The notes below the pieces were generated by a model, which was not told where the DNA came from, made no database searches, and saw only the letters and a list, made by a program, of their open reading frames with translations. A stretch of 64,000 nucleotides of DNA, from contig NZ_JARBFX010000001.1 in the NCBI RefSeq assembly GCF_028863665.1, forward strand, positions 124,001-188,000. Reading direction: 5' to 3'. Made by a program: the position numbers and the translations under genes. Positions 52,367 through 62,393 of the stretch are shown here, one piece after another; position 1 is the stretch's first letter; every line of letters starts with the position of its first letter. The stretch is from Aquabacter sediminis. Its GTDB lineage: Bacteria > Pseudomonadota > Alphaproteobacteria > Rhizobiales > Xanthobacteraceae.

Positions 52367-54262
52367 ATGGTACTTCAGACACTCCGCAAAGGCGCCTCGG
52401 GCTTCATCGCCAAGGTGTTTCTCGCCATTCTCACCCTCAGCTTCGTGCTTTGGGGCGTCGCCGACGTGTTTCGCACCTATGGAGCCAATGCGGTGGCCAA
52501 GGTGGGCGACACCGAGATTTCCACGGATGCCTTCCGGCAACAATATCTGAACCAGCTGCAGCGCATCAGCCGCCAGGCCGGCCGCCCCATCACCCCCGAG
52601 CAGGCGCGCGCTTTCGGGCTCGACCGGCAGATCCTCGACCAGATGATCGCGGAGACCGCTCTCGACGATCAGGCCAAGCGCCTCGGCCTTGCCCTTTCCG
52701 ATGACGAGATCGCCCGCGAGATCCGCGACAATCCGGCCTTCCGTCCCCAGGGCGCCACGGCCTTTGACCCCGCTTATTTCGGCCAGCTCCTGCGTGCCAA
52801 CGGCCTCACCGAGGAGCGCTTCATCGGCCTGGAGCGCCAGCGCAAGCTGCGCGAGCAGCTGGTGGAATCGTTCGGCGGCAACATCGCCGCCCCGCTCGTG
52901 CTGCGGGATCTGATCCATCGCTACGAGACCCAGCAGCGCGACGTGTCCTACGTGGCTGTCGGCCCCGGCGCCGCGGGCCCCCTGCCCGAGCCCTCGGAAG
53001 AGCAACTCAAGGCTTTCTACGACGCCCACAAGATCACCTTCCGGGCGCCGGAATACCGCACCGTCGCCTATCTCGCCCTCACGCCCGCGACGCTCGCGCC
53101 CTGGATCCAGGTTTCGGATGCGGACGTGAAGGCGGCCTATGACGCCAATCCCGGCCGATTCGGCACGCCTGAGAAGCGCACCCTCCAGCAGATCGTCTTC
53201 CCCTCCGCCCAGGATGCGCAGACGGCCGCCGAGAAGGTGAAGGCGGGAGCGACCTTCCAGGAGATCGCCGAGGGCCGCAAGCTCAGCGACCAGGACATCA
53301 GCCTCGGCACTGTTGCCAAGGCGGATCTGATCGACCCCAAGGTGGCGGAGGCCGCCTTCGCCCTTCCCGAAGGTGGCACCAGCGCCCCCGTGGAAGGCGC
53401 GTTCGGCAGCGCTCTCGTGCATGTGGTGAAGGTGGTGCCGAGTGCCCAGCAGCCGCTGGAACAGGTTGCCCCGCAGCTGCACCAGGAGATCGCCCTGGAC
53501 CGTGCCCGCAAGGAGCTTCTCGACAAGCATGACGCCATCGAGGACGAGCGGGCCTCCGGTTCGACCCTTGCGGAAGTCGCCCAGAAGGTCGGCCTGCCGC
53601 TCGAGACCGTCGAGGGTGTGGACCGCTCCGGCCGCGACCCGTCGGGCGCCGAAGTCACCGGCATTCCCTCCCGCGCCGATGTGGTATCCGGCGCCTTCTC
53701 GGCCCAGCCGGGCGTCGAGACCGACCCCGTGCAGCTGCCGCAGAATGGCGGCTATGTCTGGTATGAGGTGAAGGAGATCACCCCGGCCCGCGAGCGCCCG
53801 TTCGACGAGGTGAAGGATCTGGTGAAGGCCCGCTGGACCGAGGACGAGACCGTCAAGGCGGTCAATGCCAAGGCTGACGCCCTGCTCGCCGAGGTGAAGG
53901 GCGGCAAGTCGCTGGCCGACGTGGCGGCTGCCGCCGGGCTTGAGGTCAAGACCCAGGCCGGCCTCCAGCGCGGCCGCACCACCGGCGACTTCCCCGCGGC
54001 CGCTGTCCAGGCCATGTTCGATGCCAAGCTGAACGTGGCCGGCGTCACCTCGGGCGCCGTCCCGGCGGAGCGCATCCTGTTCCAGGTGACGAACGAGACC
54101 GTGCCGGCCGACACTGCGCTCGATGCCCGCCTGGAGGCCCAGCTGGGCCAGCAACTGGAAGGCGACGTGCTGAACCAGTACGTGGCGCAGCTGCGCAAGG
54201 AGGTGGGAGTCTCCATCAACGAGCGGTCCTTCCTGCTCGCCGTCGGCGGCAGCGGAAACTGA
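52367..54262 (+). CDS. ppiD: Periplasmic peptidyl-prolyl isomerase PpiD-type chaperone
   Basis: This is a 631-residue inner-membrane-anchored SurA_N/parvulin-type protein. An N-terminal helix (FLAILTLSFVLWGVADVF, about 18-35) anchors it. SurA-like N-terminal chaperone segments follow (VGDTEISTDAFRQQYLNQLQRISRQAG, DRQILDQMIAETALDDQAKRLGLALSDDEIAREI). A parvulin-like domain lies at about 271-365 (LQQIVFPSAQDAQTAAEKVKAGATFQEIAE). The isomerase active site looks degenerate, as is common in PpiD. It assists outer membrane protein folding at the translocon exit. trpE starts eight bases after its stop, so the two share a transcript. Confidence 0.92.
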   Translation: MVLQTLRKGASGFIAKVFLAILTLSFVLWGVADVFRTYGANAVAKVGDTEISTDAFRQQYLNQLQRISRQAGRPITPEQARAFGLDRQILDQMIAETALDDQAKRLGLALSDDEIAREIRDNPAFRPQGATAFDPAYFGQLLRANGLTEERFIGLERQRKLREQLVESFGGNIAAPLVLRDLIHRYETQQRDVSYVAVGPGAAGPLPEPSEEQLKAFYDAHKITFRAPEYRTVAYLALTPATLAPWIQVSDADVKAAYDANPGRFGTPEKRTLQQIVFPSAQDAQTAAEKVKAGATFQEIAEGRKLSDQDISLGTVAKADLIDPKVAEAAFALPEGGTSAPVEGAFGSALVHVVKVVPSAQQPLEQVAPQLHQEIALDRARKELLDKHDAIEDERASGSTLAEVAQKVGLPLETVEGVDRSGRDPSGAEVTGIPSRADVVSGAFSAQPGVETDPVQLPQNGGYVWYEVKEITPARERPFDEVKDLVKARWTEDETVKAVNAKADALLAEVKGGKSLADVAAAAGLEVKTQAGLQRGRTTGDFPAAAVQAMFDAKLNVAGVTSGAVPAERILFQVTNETVPADTALDARLEAQLGQQLEGDVLNQYVAQLRKEVGVSINERSFLLAVGGSGN

Positions 54263-54270
54263 GCCCCGTC

Positions 54271-55782
54271 ATGAACGCACCCACCGATTTCGAGGCCTTT
54301 TCCCGGCGCTATGCCCGGGGGGAGGCGCAGGTCGTCTCCACCACCTTGGTGGCGGACCTGGAGACGCCCGTCTCGGCCTTCCTGAAGATCGCCGGCGACC
54401 TGCCCAACGCCTTCCTCCTGGAATCGGTGGAGGGCGGGGAGACGCGCGGGCGCTATTCCATGATCGGCTATGCACCCGACGTCATCTGGCGGGCCAATGG
54501 CGACAAGGCGGAGATCAACCGCGCCGCCCTGAAGGACGCCGACGCGTTCGAGCCCTGCGCGGAGCCCCCGCTCAAGGCGCTGCGCGCGCTGCTCGCCGAA
54601 TCCGCCATCGCCCTGCCCGAAGGCGCTCCGCCCATGGCCGCCGGCGTGTTCGGCTATCTGGGCTATGACATGGTGCGCCAGATGGAGCGGCTTGGCCCGG
54701 CCAAGCCCGATCCCATCGGCGTGCCCGAGGCGCTCCTCATCCGCCCCACCTTGATGGTGGTGTTCGATGCGGTGAAGGACGAGCTGACCGCGGTGACCCC
54801 CGTGCGCCCGGTGGACGGCATTTCCGCCAAGGCCGCGTTCGAGGCGGCGCTGGAGCGGCTCGACCAGGTGGTGGCCGCCCTGGAGCGCTCCATCTCCCAT
54901 CCCGCGCCCGAACCCTTCCACGGCCATGTGGACCAGGTCTCCAACACCTCGGAGGCTGAGTTCTGCGCGATGGTCGATAAGGCGAAGGAATTCATCCGCG
55001 CCGGCGACATCTTCCAGGTGGTGCTCTCCCAGCGCTTCGAGAGCCCCTTCACCTTGCCCCCCTTCGCCCTCTATCGGGCGCTGCGGCGGGTCAATCCGGC
55101 GCCCTTCCTGGTCTATCTGAACTTCGCCGGCTTCTCGGTGGTGTGCTCCAGCCCGGAAATCCTGGTGCGGCTGCGCGGCGGCAAGGTCACCATCCGCCCC
55201 ATCGCCGGCACCCGCAAGCGCGGCGCCACCCATGGCGAGGACGAGGCCCTGGCCACCGAGCTTCTGGCCGATCCCAAGGAGCGGGCCGAGCACCTCATGC
55301 TCTTGGATCTCGGCCGCAACGATGTGGGCCGGGTCTCCAAGATCGGCACGGTTGAAGTCACCGACAGCTTCTTCATCGAGCGCTACAGCCAGGTGATGCA
55401 CATCGTCTCCAACGTGGAAGGCATGGTGGATCCCAAGTTCGATGCCCTCGACGCGCTGGCGGCGGGCTTTCCCGCCGGCACAGTCTCCGGGGCGCCCAAG
55501 GTGCGGGCCATGGAGATCATCGACGCGCTGGAGAAGGACAAGCGCGGCATCTATGCCGGCGCCATCGGCTATTTCGGCGCCAATGGCGAGATGGACACCT
55601 GCATCGTGCTGCGCACCGCCATCGTGAAGGACGGGCGCATGTATGTGCAGGCGGGCGCCGGCCTCGTCTATGATTCCGTGCCGCAGAGCGAGCACCAGGA
55701 ATGCGTGAACAAGGCCAAGGCCCTGTTCCGGGCAGGCGAGGAGGCGGTGCGCTTCGCGGCGCGTGCGGGGCGCGGGCAATGA
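54271..55782 (+). CDS. trpE: Anthranilate synthase component I
   Basis: This is a 503-residue chorismate-using subunit. The N-terminal Trp-feedback region contains LLESVEGGETRGRYSMIGY. The catalytic chorismate-binding domain shows QVVLSQRFESPFTLPPFALYRALRRVNPAPFLVYL, IRPIAGTRKRG, LMLLDLGRNDVGRV and GTVSGAPKVRAMEIIDALE. It is separate from TrpG, unlike the fused TrpE(G) of some rhizobia. It directly follows ppiD, and no attenuator leader peptide is possible in the eight-base gap, so control must come from the ppiD promoter or from enzyme feedback. Confidence 0.97.
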   Translation: MNAPTDFEAFSRRYARGEAQVVSTTLVADLETPVSAFLKIAGDLPNAFLLESVEGGETRGRYSMIGYAPDVIWRANGDKAEINRAALKDADAFEPCAEPPLKALRALLAESAIALPEGAPPMAAGVFGYLGYDMVRQMERLGPAKPDPIGVPEALLIRPTLMVVFDAVKDELTAVTPVRPVDGISAKAAFEAALERLDQVVAALERSISHPAPEPFHGHVDQVSNTSEAEFCAMVDKAKEFIRAGDIFQVVLSQRFESPFTLPPFALYRALRRVNPAPFLVYLNFAGFSVVCSSPEILVRLRGGKVTIRPIAGTRKRGATHGEDEALATELLADPKERAEHLMLLDLGRNDVGRVSKIGTVEVTDSFFIERYSQVMHIVSNVEGMVDPKFDALDALAAGFPAGTVSGAPKVRAMEIIDALEKDKRGIYAGAIGYFGANGEMDTCIVLRTAIVKDGRMYVQAGAGLVYDSVPQSEHQECVNKAKALFRAGEEAVRFAARAGRGQ

Positions 55783-55919
55783 GCGGCCGGCGGCTCTTCC
55801 TGAAGGAACGATGGCGCGGCGCTTGACCCTGCCGCAACCCCACGCATTAACTCGGGGCCGGCTCGCTGCCATCAGGAGCGCGAGCGCGCCTGCCCGGATC
55901 CGCCGGGCCTGGAGTTCCG

Positions 55920-56525
55920 ATGACCGCCGTTACGCTGATCGATAATTACGACAGCTTCACCTACAATCTCTGGCACTATCTGGGAGAGCTGGGGGCCACC
56001 GTCACCGTCCATCGCAATGATGCGAAGGACGTGGAGGCGGTGCTGGCCGAGAAGCCGGACGCCATCGTCATCTCCCCCGGCCCGTGCACGCCGAGCGAGG
56101 CGGGCATCTGCCTCGACCTCATCGCGCGGGCGGCGGGCGAGGTGCCGCTCTTCGGTGTCTGCCTCGGCCACCAGGCCATCGGGCAGGTGTTCGGCGGCGA
56201 CGTGATCCGCGCGCCCCTCCCCATGCACGGCAAGATGTCGCAGATCCATCATGAGGGCCGCTCGGTGTTCCGCGGCCTCAACCGGGCCTTCCAGGCCACG
56301 CGTTACCACTCCCTGATCGTCGATCGCGGCACCTTGCCTGATGCCCTGGAAGTCACCGCCCATACGGAAGACGGCCTCATCATGGGCCTCGCCCATCGCA
56401 CCCATCCGGTGCATGGGGTGCAGTTCCATCCCGAGAGCATCGCCTCGGAGAATGGCCACGCGCTGATCCGCAACTTCCTGGAGATCGCCACCGCATTCAA
56501 TGCGGGCAAGAGGCAGGGGAGCTGA
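55920..56525 (+). CDS. trpG: Anthranilate synthase component II (glutamine amidotransferase)
   Basis: This is a 201-residue class I glutamine amidotransferase that supplies ammonia to TrpE. The triad is Cys in [16 protein letters not shown], and His-Glu in [14 protein letters not shown]. The N terminus [22 protein letters not shown] is typical. The gene is separated from trpE by 137 bases without a recognisable terminator or gene, so readthrough from ppiD-trpE is likely. trpD begins four bases after its stop. Confidence 0.96.
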   Translation: MTAVTLIDNYDSFTYNLWHYLGELGATVTVHRNDAKDVEAVLAEKPDAIVISPGPCTPSEAGICLDLIARAAGEVPLFGVCLGHQAIGQVFGGDVIRAPLPMHGKMSQIHHEGRSVFRGLNRAFQATRYHSLIVDRGTLPDALEVTAHTEDGLIMGLAHRTHPVHGVQFHPESIASENGHALIRNFLEIATAFNAGKRQGS

Positions 56526-56529
56526 CGCC

Positions 56530-57548
<1,019 letters not shown>

Positions 57549-57552
<4 letters not shown>

Positions 57553-58346
57553 CCAAGCCCAACATCCTGTGCAAGATCGAGACCTATAAGCTCGAGGAAA
57601 TCGCCGCCGCCAAGGCTGCACGGCCGCTGGCTGTGGTGGAGGAGGCTGCGAAGGCCGCGCCGGCGGTGCGCCCCTTCGGTGGCGCGCTGCGCTCCGCCAT
57701 CGAAGCCGGTCGCACGGCGCTGATTGCCGAGATCAAGAAGGCGAGCCCCTCCAAGGGGCTCATCCGACCGGATTTCGACCCGCCTTCGCTCGCCGCCGCC
57801 TATGAGGCTGGCGGGGCGTCCTGCCTCTCCGTGCTCACCGACACGCCCTCCTTCCAGGGCGCGCCGGAATTCCTGGTGGCTGCCCGCGCCGCCTGCGCGC
57901 TGCCGGTGCTGCGCAAGGACTTCATGCACGACACCTACCAGGTGGCGGAGGCCCGCTCCTGGGGGGCGGACTGCATCCTCATCATCATGGCCTCGGTGGA
58001 CGACGCCCTCGCCGCCGACCTCTATGCCGCCGCCCTGCATTACGGCATGGACGCCATCATCGAGGTTCATGACGACGACGAGCTGGACCGCGCCTTGGCC
58101 CTGGGTGCGCCGCTGGTGGGCATCAACAATCGCGACCTGCGCAGCTTTGATGTGTCGCTGACCACCTCCCAGCGCCTCGCGCCGCGGGTGCCGGCGGATC
58201 GCATCTGCATCGGCGAGAGTGGGATCTTCACGCCGGACGACATCGCCCTGCTGCGCGAAGTGGGCATCCGCAGCATCCTTGTGGGCGAGAGCCTGATGCG
58301 GCAGGACGATGTCGCTTCGGCCACGCGGGCGCTCCTTGCGGACTAG
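57549..58346 (+). CDS. trpC: Indole-3-glycerol phosphate synthase
   Basis: This is a 265-residue (beta/alpha)8 enzyme forming indole-3-glycerol phosphate. The N-terminal helix [19 protein letters not shown] precedes the barrel. Catalytic residues lie in [19 protein letters not shown] (Lys and Ser), [27 protein letters not shown] and [14 protein letters not shown], with [30 protein letters not shown] at the phosphate-binding end. It is monofunctional, with no TrpF domain. The trpFBA genes are not in the window. Confidence 0.97.
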
Positions 58347-58416
58347 GCTTGCCGTATAGGTCAACCTGACCCATCATGCCTCCAGCTCCGCACGACAAGA
58401 GGCGGAGCATGGAGGA

Positions 58417-58854
58417 ATGCCCATGGTTCGTCGGTCTCTTGGCGCGCTTGCGCTGTCTTTCGCCTTGTCGCCCTTGTCCGCCTTCGGTGCCCTTGCCGCC
58501 GACGTGACGGGCACGTGGCTCACCCCCAGCCGCAACGGCGTAGTGGAAATCTACAAATGCGGCGCCTCCGTCTGCGGGCGCCTGGTTTCGTCCGATGGGC
58601 TGAAAGCCGATCCGGCGCTGAAGGATGTGAACAACGCCGACCCCGCCCAGCGCGGCCGCGCGCTGAAGGGCCTGGTCATCCTCCAGGGCTTCAAGGGATC
58701 GGGCGGCAGCTGGAGCGACGGCACCATCTATAATGCCGAAGATGGCAAGACCTATTCCGCTTCCCTCACCTTGGATGGCGACGACACGCTGAAGGTGAAG
58801 GGCTGCGTGTTCGTGCCCCTCTGCAAGACCCAGAGCTGGTCCCGCACGCGGTGA
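58417..58854 (+). CDS. DUF2147 secreted protein, copy 1
   Basis: This is a 145-residue DUF2147 protein with a signal peptide ending SAFGALAA-DV. The domain shows [71 protein letters not shown] and LKVKGCVFVPLCKTQSWSR. Two pairs of Cys (KCGASVC and GC...LC) probably form disulfides in the periplasm. Molecular function is not established for the family. The start is 58417, or 58423 two codons later. A second, closely similar copy follows after 153 bases. It is probably downstream of the trp promoter, but its own promoter is possible. Confidence 0.88.
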   Translation: MPMVRRSLGALALSFALSPLSAFGALAADVTGTWLTPSRNGVVEIYKCGASVCGRLVSSDGLKADPALKDVNNADPAQRGRALKGLVILQGFKGSGGSWSDGTIYNAEDGKTYSASLTLDGDDTLKVKGCVFVPLCKTQSWSRTR

Positions 58855-59007
58855 TCGCTGCAAGGCAGGGCCGACGGGAGCCGCGCGCGACGGGTGACGC
58901 TTGCCGCTCGCTCTGCAATAGTCGCCGCCGACGCGCGGGGGATTCTCCCGCGCACGGAACGGCACCACCGGGGCAGCACGCCTGCCGCCGCGGAATGAGG
59001 AGAGGCG

Positions 59008-59424
59008 ATGATGCGCGCGCGGCTTCTGGCTCTGGCACTCCTGACCAGCCTGGCCGGCCCGGCCTTTGCGGCCGACGTGACCGGCACCTGGCAGACCCCC
59101 ACCGATGAGGGCGTGGTGGAGATCACCGCCTGCGGCGCGTCGGTGTGCGGGCGGCTCATCTCGTCGTCGGACATCAAGGCCAATCCCAACCTGACCGATT
59201 CCAAGAATGCGGATGCCGCCCAGCGCAGCCGCCCCCTGAAGGGGCTCCTGATGCTCCAGGGCTTCAGCGGCAAGGGCGGATCCTGGACCGGCGGCAAGAT
59301 CTACAATCCCGATGACGGCAAGACCTATTCCTCCACGCTCGAGCTGAAGGGCGACAACACGCTTCAGGTGAAGGGCTGCGTCATGGTCTTCTGCGAGACC
59401 CAGACCTGGACCCGCCTGAAATAG
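59008..59424 (+). CDS. DUF2147 secreted protein, copy 2
   Basis: This is a 138-residue paralogue of the preceding gene, with signal peptide ending [10 protein letters not shown]. It shares the order [67 protein letters not shown] and [18 protein letters not shown], including all four cysteines. The two proteins share roughly two thirds of residues by eye over the domain, so this is an old rather than recent tandem duplication. GAGGAGAGG precedes the start codons (59008 and 59011). It ends ten bases before moaC. Confidence 0.88.
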   Translation: MMRARLLALALLTSLAGPAFAADVTGTWQTPTDEGVVEITACGASVCGRLISSSDIKANPNLTDSKNADAAQRSRPLKGLLMLQGFSGKGGSWTGGKIYNPDDGKTYSSTLELKGDNTLQVKGCVMVFCETQTWTRLK

Positions 59425-59434
59425 GACGCCCCCC

Positions 59435-59914
59435 ATGTCCGGCCTGACCCATCTGGATTCCTCCGGCGCCGCGCGCATGGTCGATGTCTCCGACAAGGCG
59501 GCAACCGCGCGCGAAGCTGTCGCCGTGGGCGAGGTGGCCATGGCAGAGGAGACGCTGGCCCTCATCCGCTCCGGCAATGCCAAGAAGGGCGATGTGCTGG
59601 GCATTGCGCGCATCGCCGGCATCATGGCCGCCAAGCGGACGCACGAGCTGATCCCCCTCTGCCACCCCCTGATGCTCGCCAAGGTGGAGCTGGAGGTGGA
59701 GCCGGACGACACCCTGCCCGGCCTGCGGGTGACCGCGCGGGTGAAGACCACCGGCCAGACGGGCGTGGAGATGGAGGCGCTCACCGCCGTCTCTGTCGCG
59801 TGCCTGACCATCTATGACATGGCAAAGGCCGCCGACCGGGGCATGCGCATCGGCGGCATCCGCCTGATGGAGAAGGCCGGAGGCCGTTCCGGCCACTGGC
59901 GGGCCGAGCCCTGA
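59435..59914 (+). CDS. moaC: Cyclic pyranopterin monophosphate synthase
   Basis: This is a 159-residue enzyme of the first step of molybdenum cofactor synthesis. It completes the rearrangement of GTP to cyclic pyranopterin monophosphate started by MoaA. Signatures are [81 protein letters not shown] and the catalytic Lys/Arg-rich end [16 protein letters not shown]. The length is normal. moeA starts 22 bases later, while moaA is not in the window. It is very likely cotranscribed with moeA. Confidence 0.97.
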   Translation: MSGLTHLDSSGAARMVDVSDKAATAREAVAVGEVAMAEETLALIRSGNAKKGDVLGIARIAGIMAAKRTHELIPLCHPLMLAKVELEVEPDDTLPGLRVTARVKTTGQTGVEMEALTAVSVACLTIYDMAKAADRGMRIGGIRLMEKAGGRSGHWRAEP

Positions 59915-59936
59915 GCGGCTGCGCGAGGATTTTCCC

Positions 59937-61148
59937 ATGGCTCTGATGCCGGTCGACGCCGCCCTCTCCCTCGTTCTGTCCGACCTCGTCCCCTTGGCCG
60001 TCGAGACCGTGGCGGTGGGCGAGGCGATGGGGCGCGTGCTGGCCGAGGATCTGGTGGCCCGCCGCAGTCAGCCGGCCGCCGACATGTCGGCCATGGACGG
60101 CTATGCGGTGCGCGCCGCCGATATCGCCACCCTTCCCGCCCGCCTTCCCCTCAGGGGCGAATCGGCCGCCGGCCGGCCGCTGGGTGCGCCGCTGGCGCCA
60201 GGCACCGCCGCGCGCATCTTCACCGGCGCCTTGGTGCCGGACGGGGCGGACACGGTGGTGATCCAGGAAAACACGCGCCGCGACGGTGACGTCGTGGTGG
60301 TGGAGGTGGAGACTGCGCCCGGCCGCAACATCCGCCGCAGGGGTTTCGATTTCGCCGAAGGCGCGGTGATTCTGAAAGCCGGCCAGCGGCTGAGCGCCCG
60401 CGACGTGATGCTCGCCGCCGCCGGCAACCATGCGACGCTCTCCGTCCGCTCCCGGCCCCGGGTGGCCATCCTCCAGACCGGCGACGAGCTGGTGCGGCCT
60501 GGGGAGGCATCGGGGGCCTCTGACGTGGTCATGTCCAACGTCTTCGGCCTCGCCGCCCTCGCCCGAGCCGCCGGCGCTGAGGTCAGCGACCTCGGCAAGG
60601 TGGAGGACACCCTGGAGGGCACGCGCGCCGCCATCGCCCGCGCCCGCGCGGAGGGCTTCGATGTGCTGGTCACCTCCGGCGGGGCATCGGTGGGCGAGCA
60701 CGATTTGATGGCCCCTGCCCTGCGCGCGGAGGGAATCGCGCTGAGCGTGCACAAGATCGCGCTGCGCCCGGGAAAGCCGCTCATGTATGGGCGGGGGGAC
60801 GCCATGCGGGTGCTTGGCCTGCCGGGCAATCCGGTCTCCTCCTATGTCTGCGCTTTGCTGTTCCTGACGCCCCTCCTGAAAGCGCTCCAGGCCATGAGCG
60901 ACCTGGAGACCCCGCGCCGGCCCGCGCGCCTCGCCGCGCCGGTGAAGGCCAATGACGTGCGCCTCGACTTCATGCGCTGCACCAGCCGCAAGGGCTCGGA
61001 CGGGGTGCCGGAAGTGACGCCCTTCCCCCTCCAGGACAGCGGCAATATCTCCGCTTTGGCCACGGCGGACTGCCTGCTGGTGCGTCCCGCCTTCGCCCCG
61101 GAAGGGGCGGTGGGAGACCTCTGCGAGATCATTCCGCTCGCCGATTAA
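59937..61148 (+). CDS. moeA: Molybdopterin molybdenumtransferase
   Basis: This is a 403-residue enzyme inserting molybdate into adenylylated molybdopterin. The MoeA fold is visible: LARRSQPAADMSAMDGYAVRAAD (substrate Asp-Gly-Tyr), GTAARIFTGALVPDGADTVVIQEN, GFDFAEGAVILKAGQRLSARDVMLAAAGN, the MPT-binding domain VAILQTGDELVRPGEASGASDVVMSN with VLVTSGGASVGEHDL, and RPGKPLMYGRGDAMRVLGLPGNPVS. Domain IV follows to the end. It sits between moaC and lexA, the common order in Hyphomicrobiales. Confidence 0.97.
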   Translation: MALMPVDAALSLVLSDLVPLAVETVAVGEAMGRVLAEDLVARRSQPAADMSAMDGYAVRAADIATLPARLPLRGESAAGRPLGAPLAPGTAARIFTGALVPDGADTVVIQENTRRDGDVVVVEVETAPGRNIRRRGFDFAEGAVILKAGQRLSARDVMLAAAGNHATLSVRSRPRVAILQTGDELVRPGEASGASDVVMSNVFGLAALARAAGAEVSDLGKVEDTLEGTRAAIARARAEGFDVLVTSGGASVGEHDLMAPALRAEGIALSVHKIALRPGKPLMYGRGDAMRVLGLPGNPVSSYVCALLFLTPLLKALQAMSDLETPRRPARLAAPVKANDVRLDFMRCTSRKGSDGVPEVTPFPLQDSGNISALATADCLLVRPAFAPEGAVGDLCEIIPLAD

Positions 61149-61210
61149 AGCGCAGGAGCGGCGCAATTCGCGCGCCCCATCGAGCCATTTACCGCATGTT
61201 CACTCTTGTG

Positions 61211-61225
61211 GAACACAAAAGGAAC
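61211..61225 (-). promoter_or_regulatory. LexA (SOS) box in the lexA promoter
   Basis: GAAC-ACAAAAG-GAAC is an exact GAAC-N7-GAAC, i.e. GTTC-N7-GTTC on the minus strand, the alphaproteobacterial SOS operator. It lies 271 bases upstream of the lexA ATG in the 348-base moeA-lexA gap and supports autoregulation of lexA. Confidence 0.8.
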
Positions 61226-61237
61226 ATGTAGACAATT

Positions 61238-61252
61238 GTTCTCGATTTGTTT
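61238..61252 (+). promoter_or_regulatory. Second, imperfect LexA-like box
   Basis: GTTC-TCGATTT-GTTT matches GTTC-N7-GTTC at seven of eight conserved positions. It lies 12 bases downstream of the exact box, in opposite orientation, so two LexA dimers could bind the same promoter. Together they span a local AT-rich segment likely to hold the promoter. Confidence 0.55.
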
Positions 61253-61496
61253 CGCTTTCCTTCGCGTTTCGAGAGAAATTCGGGCAGGGGAAACGGGTCG
61301 GCGCCGGGCCATGGACCGGGATCGCCGCGGCGCTGCCGGGCGCTTCCCGATGCCGAGGACTGGGTCCGCGCGGGGGTGGCGCCTGTTGTCCGATGGCCGT
61401 GGGCCACGGCCGGCGGGGCGCTGGAAATGGGTGGACTTGCCTGTCCGGCGACACGCAACGGATGGGTCGGGGCTGCTGGCTGGGACGGGATCTGCG

Positions 61497-62204
61497 ATGC
61501 TGACACGCAAGCAATATGACCTGCTGCGCTTCATTCACGAGCGTCTGAAGGAGACGGGCGTACCCCCCTCCTTCGACGAGATGAAGGAGGCCCTGGACCT
61601 GCGGTCGAAATCCGGCATCCATCGCCTGATCACCGCGCTGGAGGAGCGCGGCTTCATCCGCCGCCTTCCCAATCGGGCGCGGGCGCTGGAAGTGGTGCGC
61701 CTGCCCGACAGCGTCGCGCCTGGACTTGGCACCAGTCGCGCCAAGGGGTTTTCCCCGTCCGTCATCGAGGGCAGCCTCGGCCGGGTCCGTCCGCCGGTGG
61801 ATGACGAGGAGGAGGTGGCAACCACCGTGGCCGTGCCCGTCATGGGCCGTATCGCGGCCGGCACGCCCATCTCCGCCATCCAGAGCCGCAGCCATACCCT
61901 CAACCTGCCCCCCGACATGCTGGGCGTGGGCGAGCATTTCGCCCTCGAAGTGCGCGGCGACAGCATGATCGAGGCCGGCATCCTCGACGGCGACACCGTG
62001 TTGATCCGCAAGTGCGAGACGGCCGATACGGGCGACATCGTCGTGGCCCTGGTGGATGACGAGGAAGCCACCTTGAAGCGCCTGCGCAAGAAGGGGGCCT
62101 CCATTGCTCTGGAGGCCGCCAACCCGTCCTATGAGACCCGAATCTTCGGGCCGGACCGGGTGCGGATCCAAGGGCGCCTGGTGGGCCTGATGCGCCGCTA
62201 TTGA
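61497..62204 (+). CDS. lexA: LexA repressor
   Basis: This is a 235-residue SOS repressor. The winged-helix N-terminal domain opens [54 protein letters not shown]. After a linker that is longer than in E. coli comes the self-cleavage domain: the Ala-Gly scissile bond is in GRIAAGTPI, the nucleophilic Ser in [15 protein letters not shown], and the Lys in [10 protein letters not shown]. The ATG at 61497 matches alphaproteobacterial LexA. The frame is open far upstream but lacks homology. A long 5' region with LexA boxes precedes it. moeA is upstream on the same strand. Confidence 0.97.
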   Translation: MLTRKQYDLLRFIHERLKETGVPPSFDEMKEALDLRSKSGIHRLITALEERGFIRRLPNRARALEVVRLPDSVAPGLGTSRAKGFSPSVIEGSLGRVRPPVDDEEEVATTVAVPVMGRIAAGTPISAIQSRSHTLNLPPDMLGVGEHFALEVRGDSMIEAGILDGDTVLIRKCETADTGDIVVALVDDEEATLKRLRKKGASIALEAANPSYETRIFGPDRVRIQGRLVGLMRRY

Positions 62205-62393
62205 GGCGTGCGGAAGTCTACAACCGGAGGGCGCACCTCTGCTTTTGACCCGCTGTCCGGGCGGCTGCCTTAGGGGGCGCATGGCTCTTTTTGACCGAGA
62301 TCATTGGCACGCCGGTTTTCACTCTTGAGTGACTTGAAACTGGCGAGCCAAACTAGACAGTAACCCCTCAGAAACGCTGTGTGGGGGGCGGGC

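Noticed and set aside
61206-61496. N-terminal extension of LexA in the same open frame
   Set aside because: LexA proteins begin [10 protein letters not shown] or similar, exactly at 61497. The upstream codons show no homology and contain the SOS boxes.
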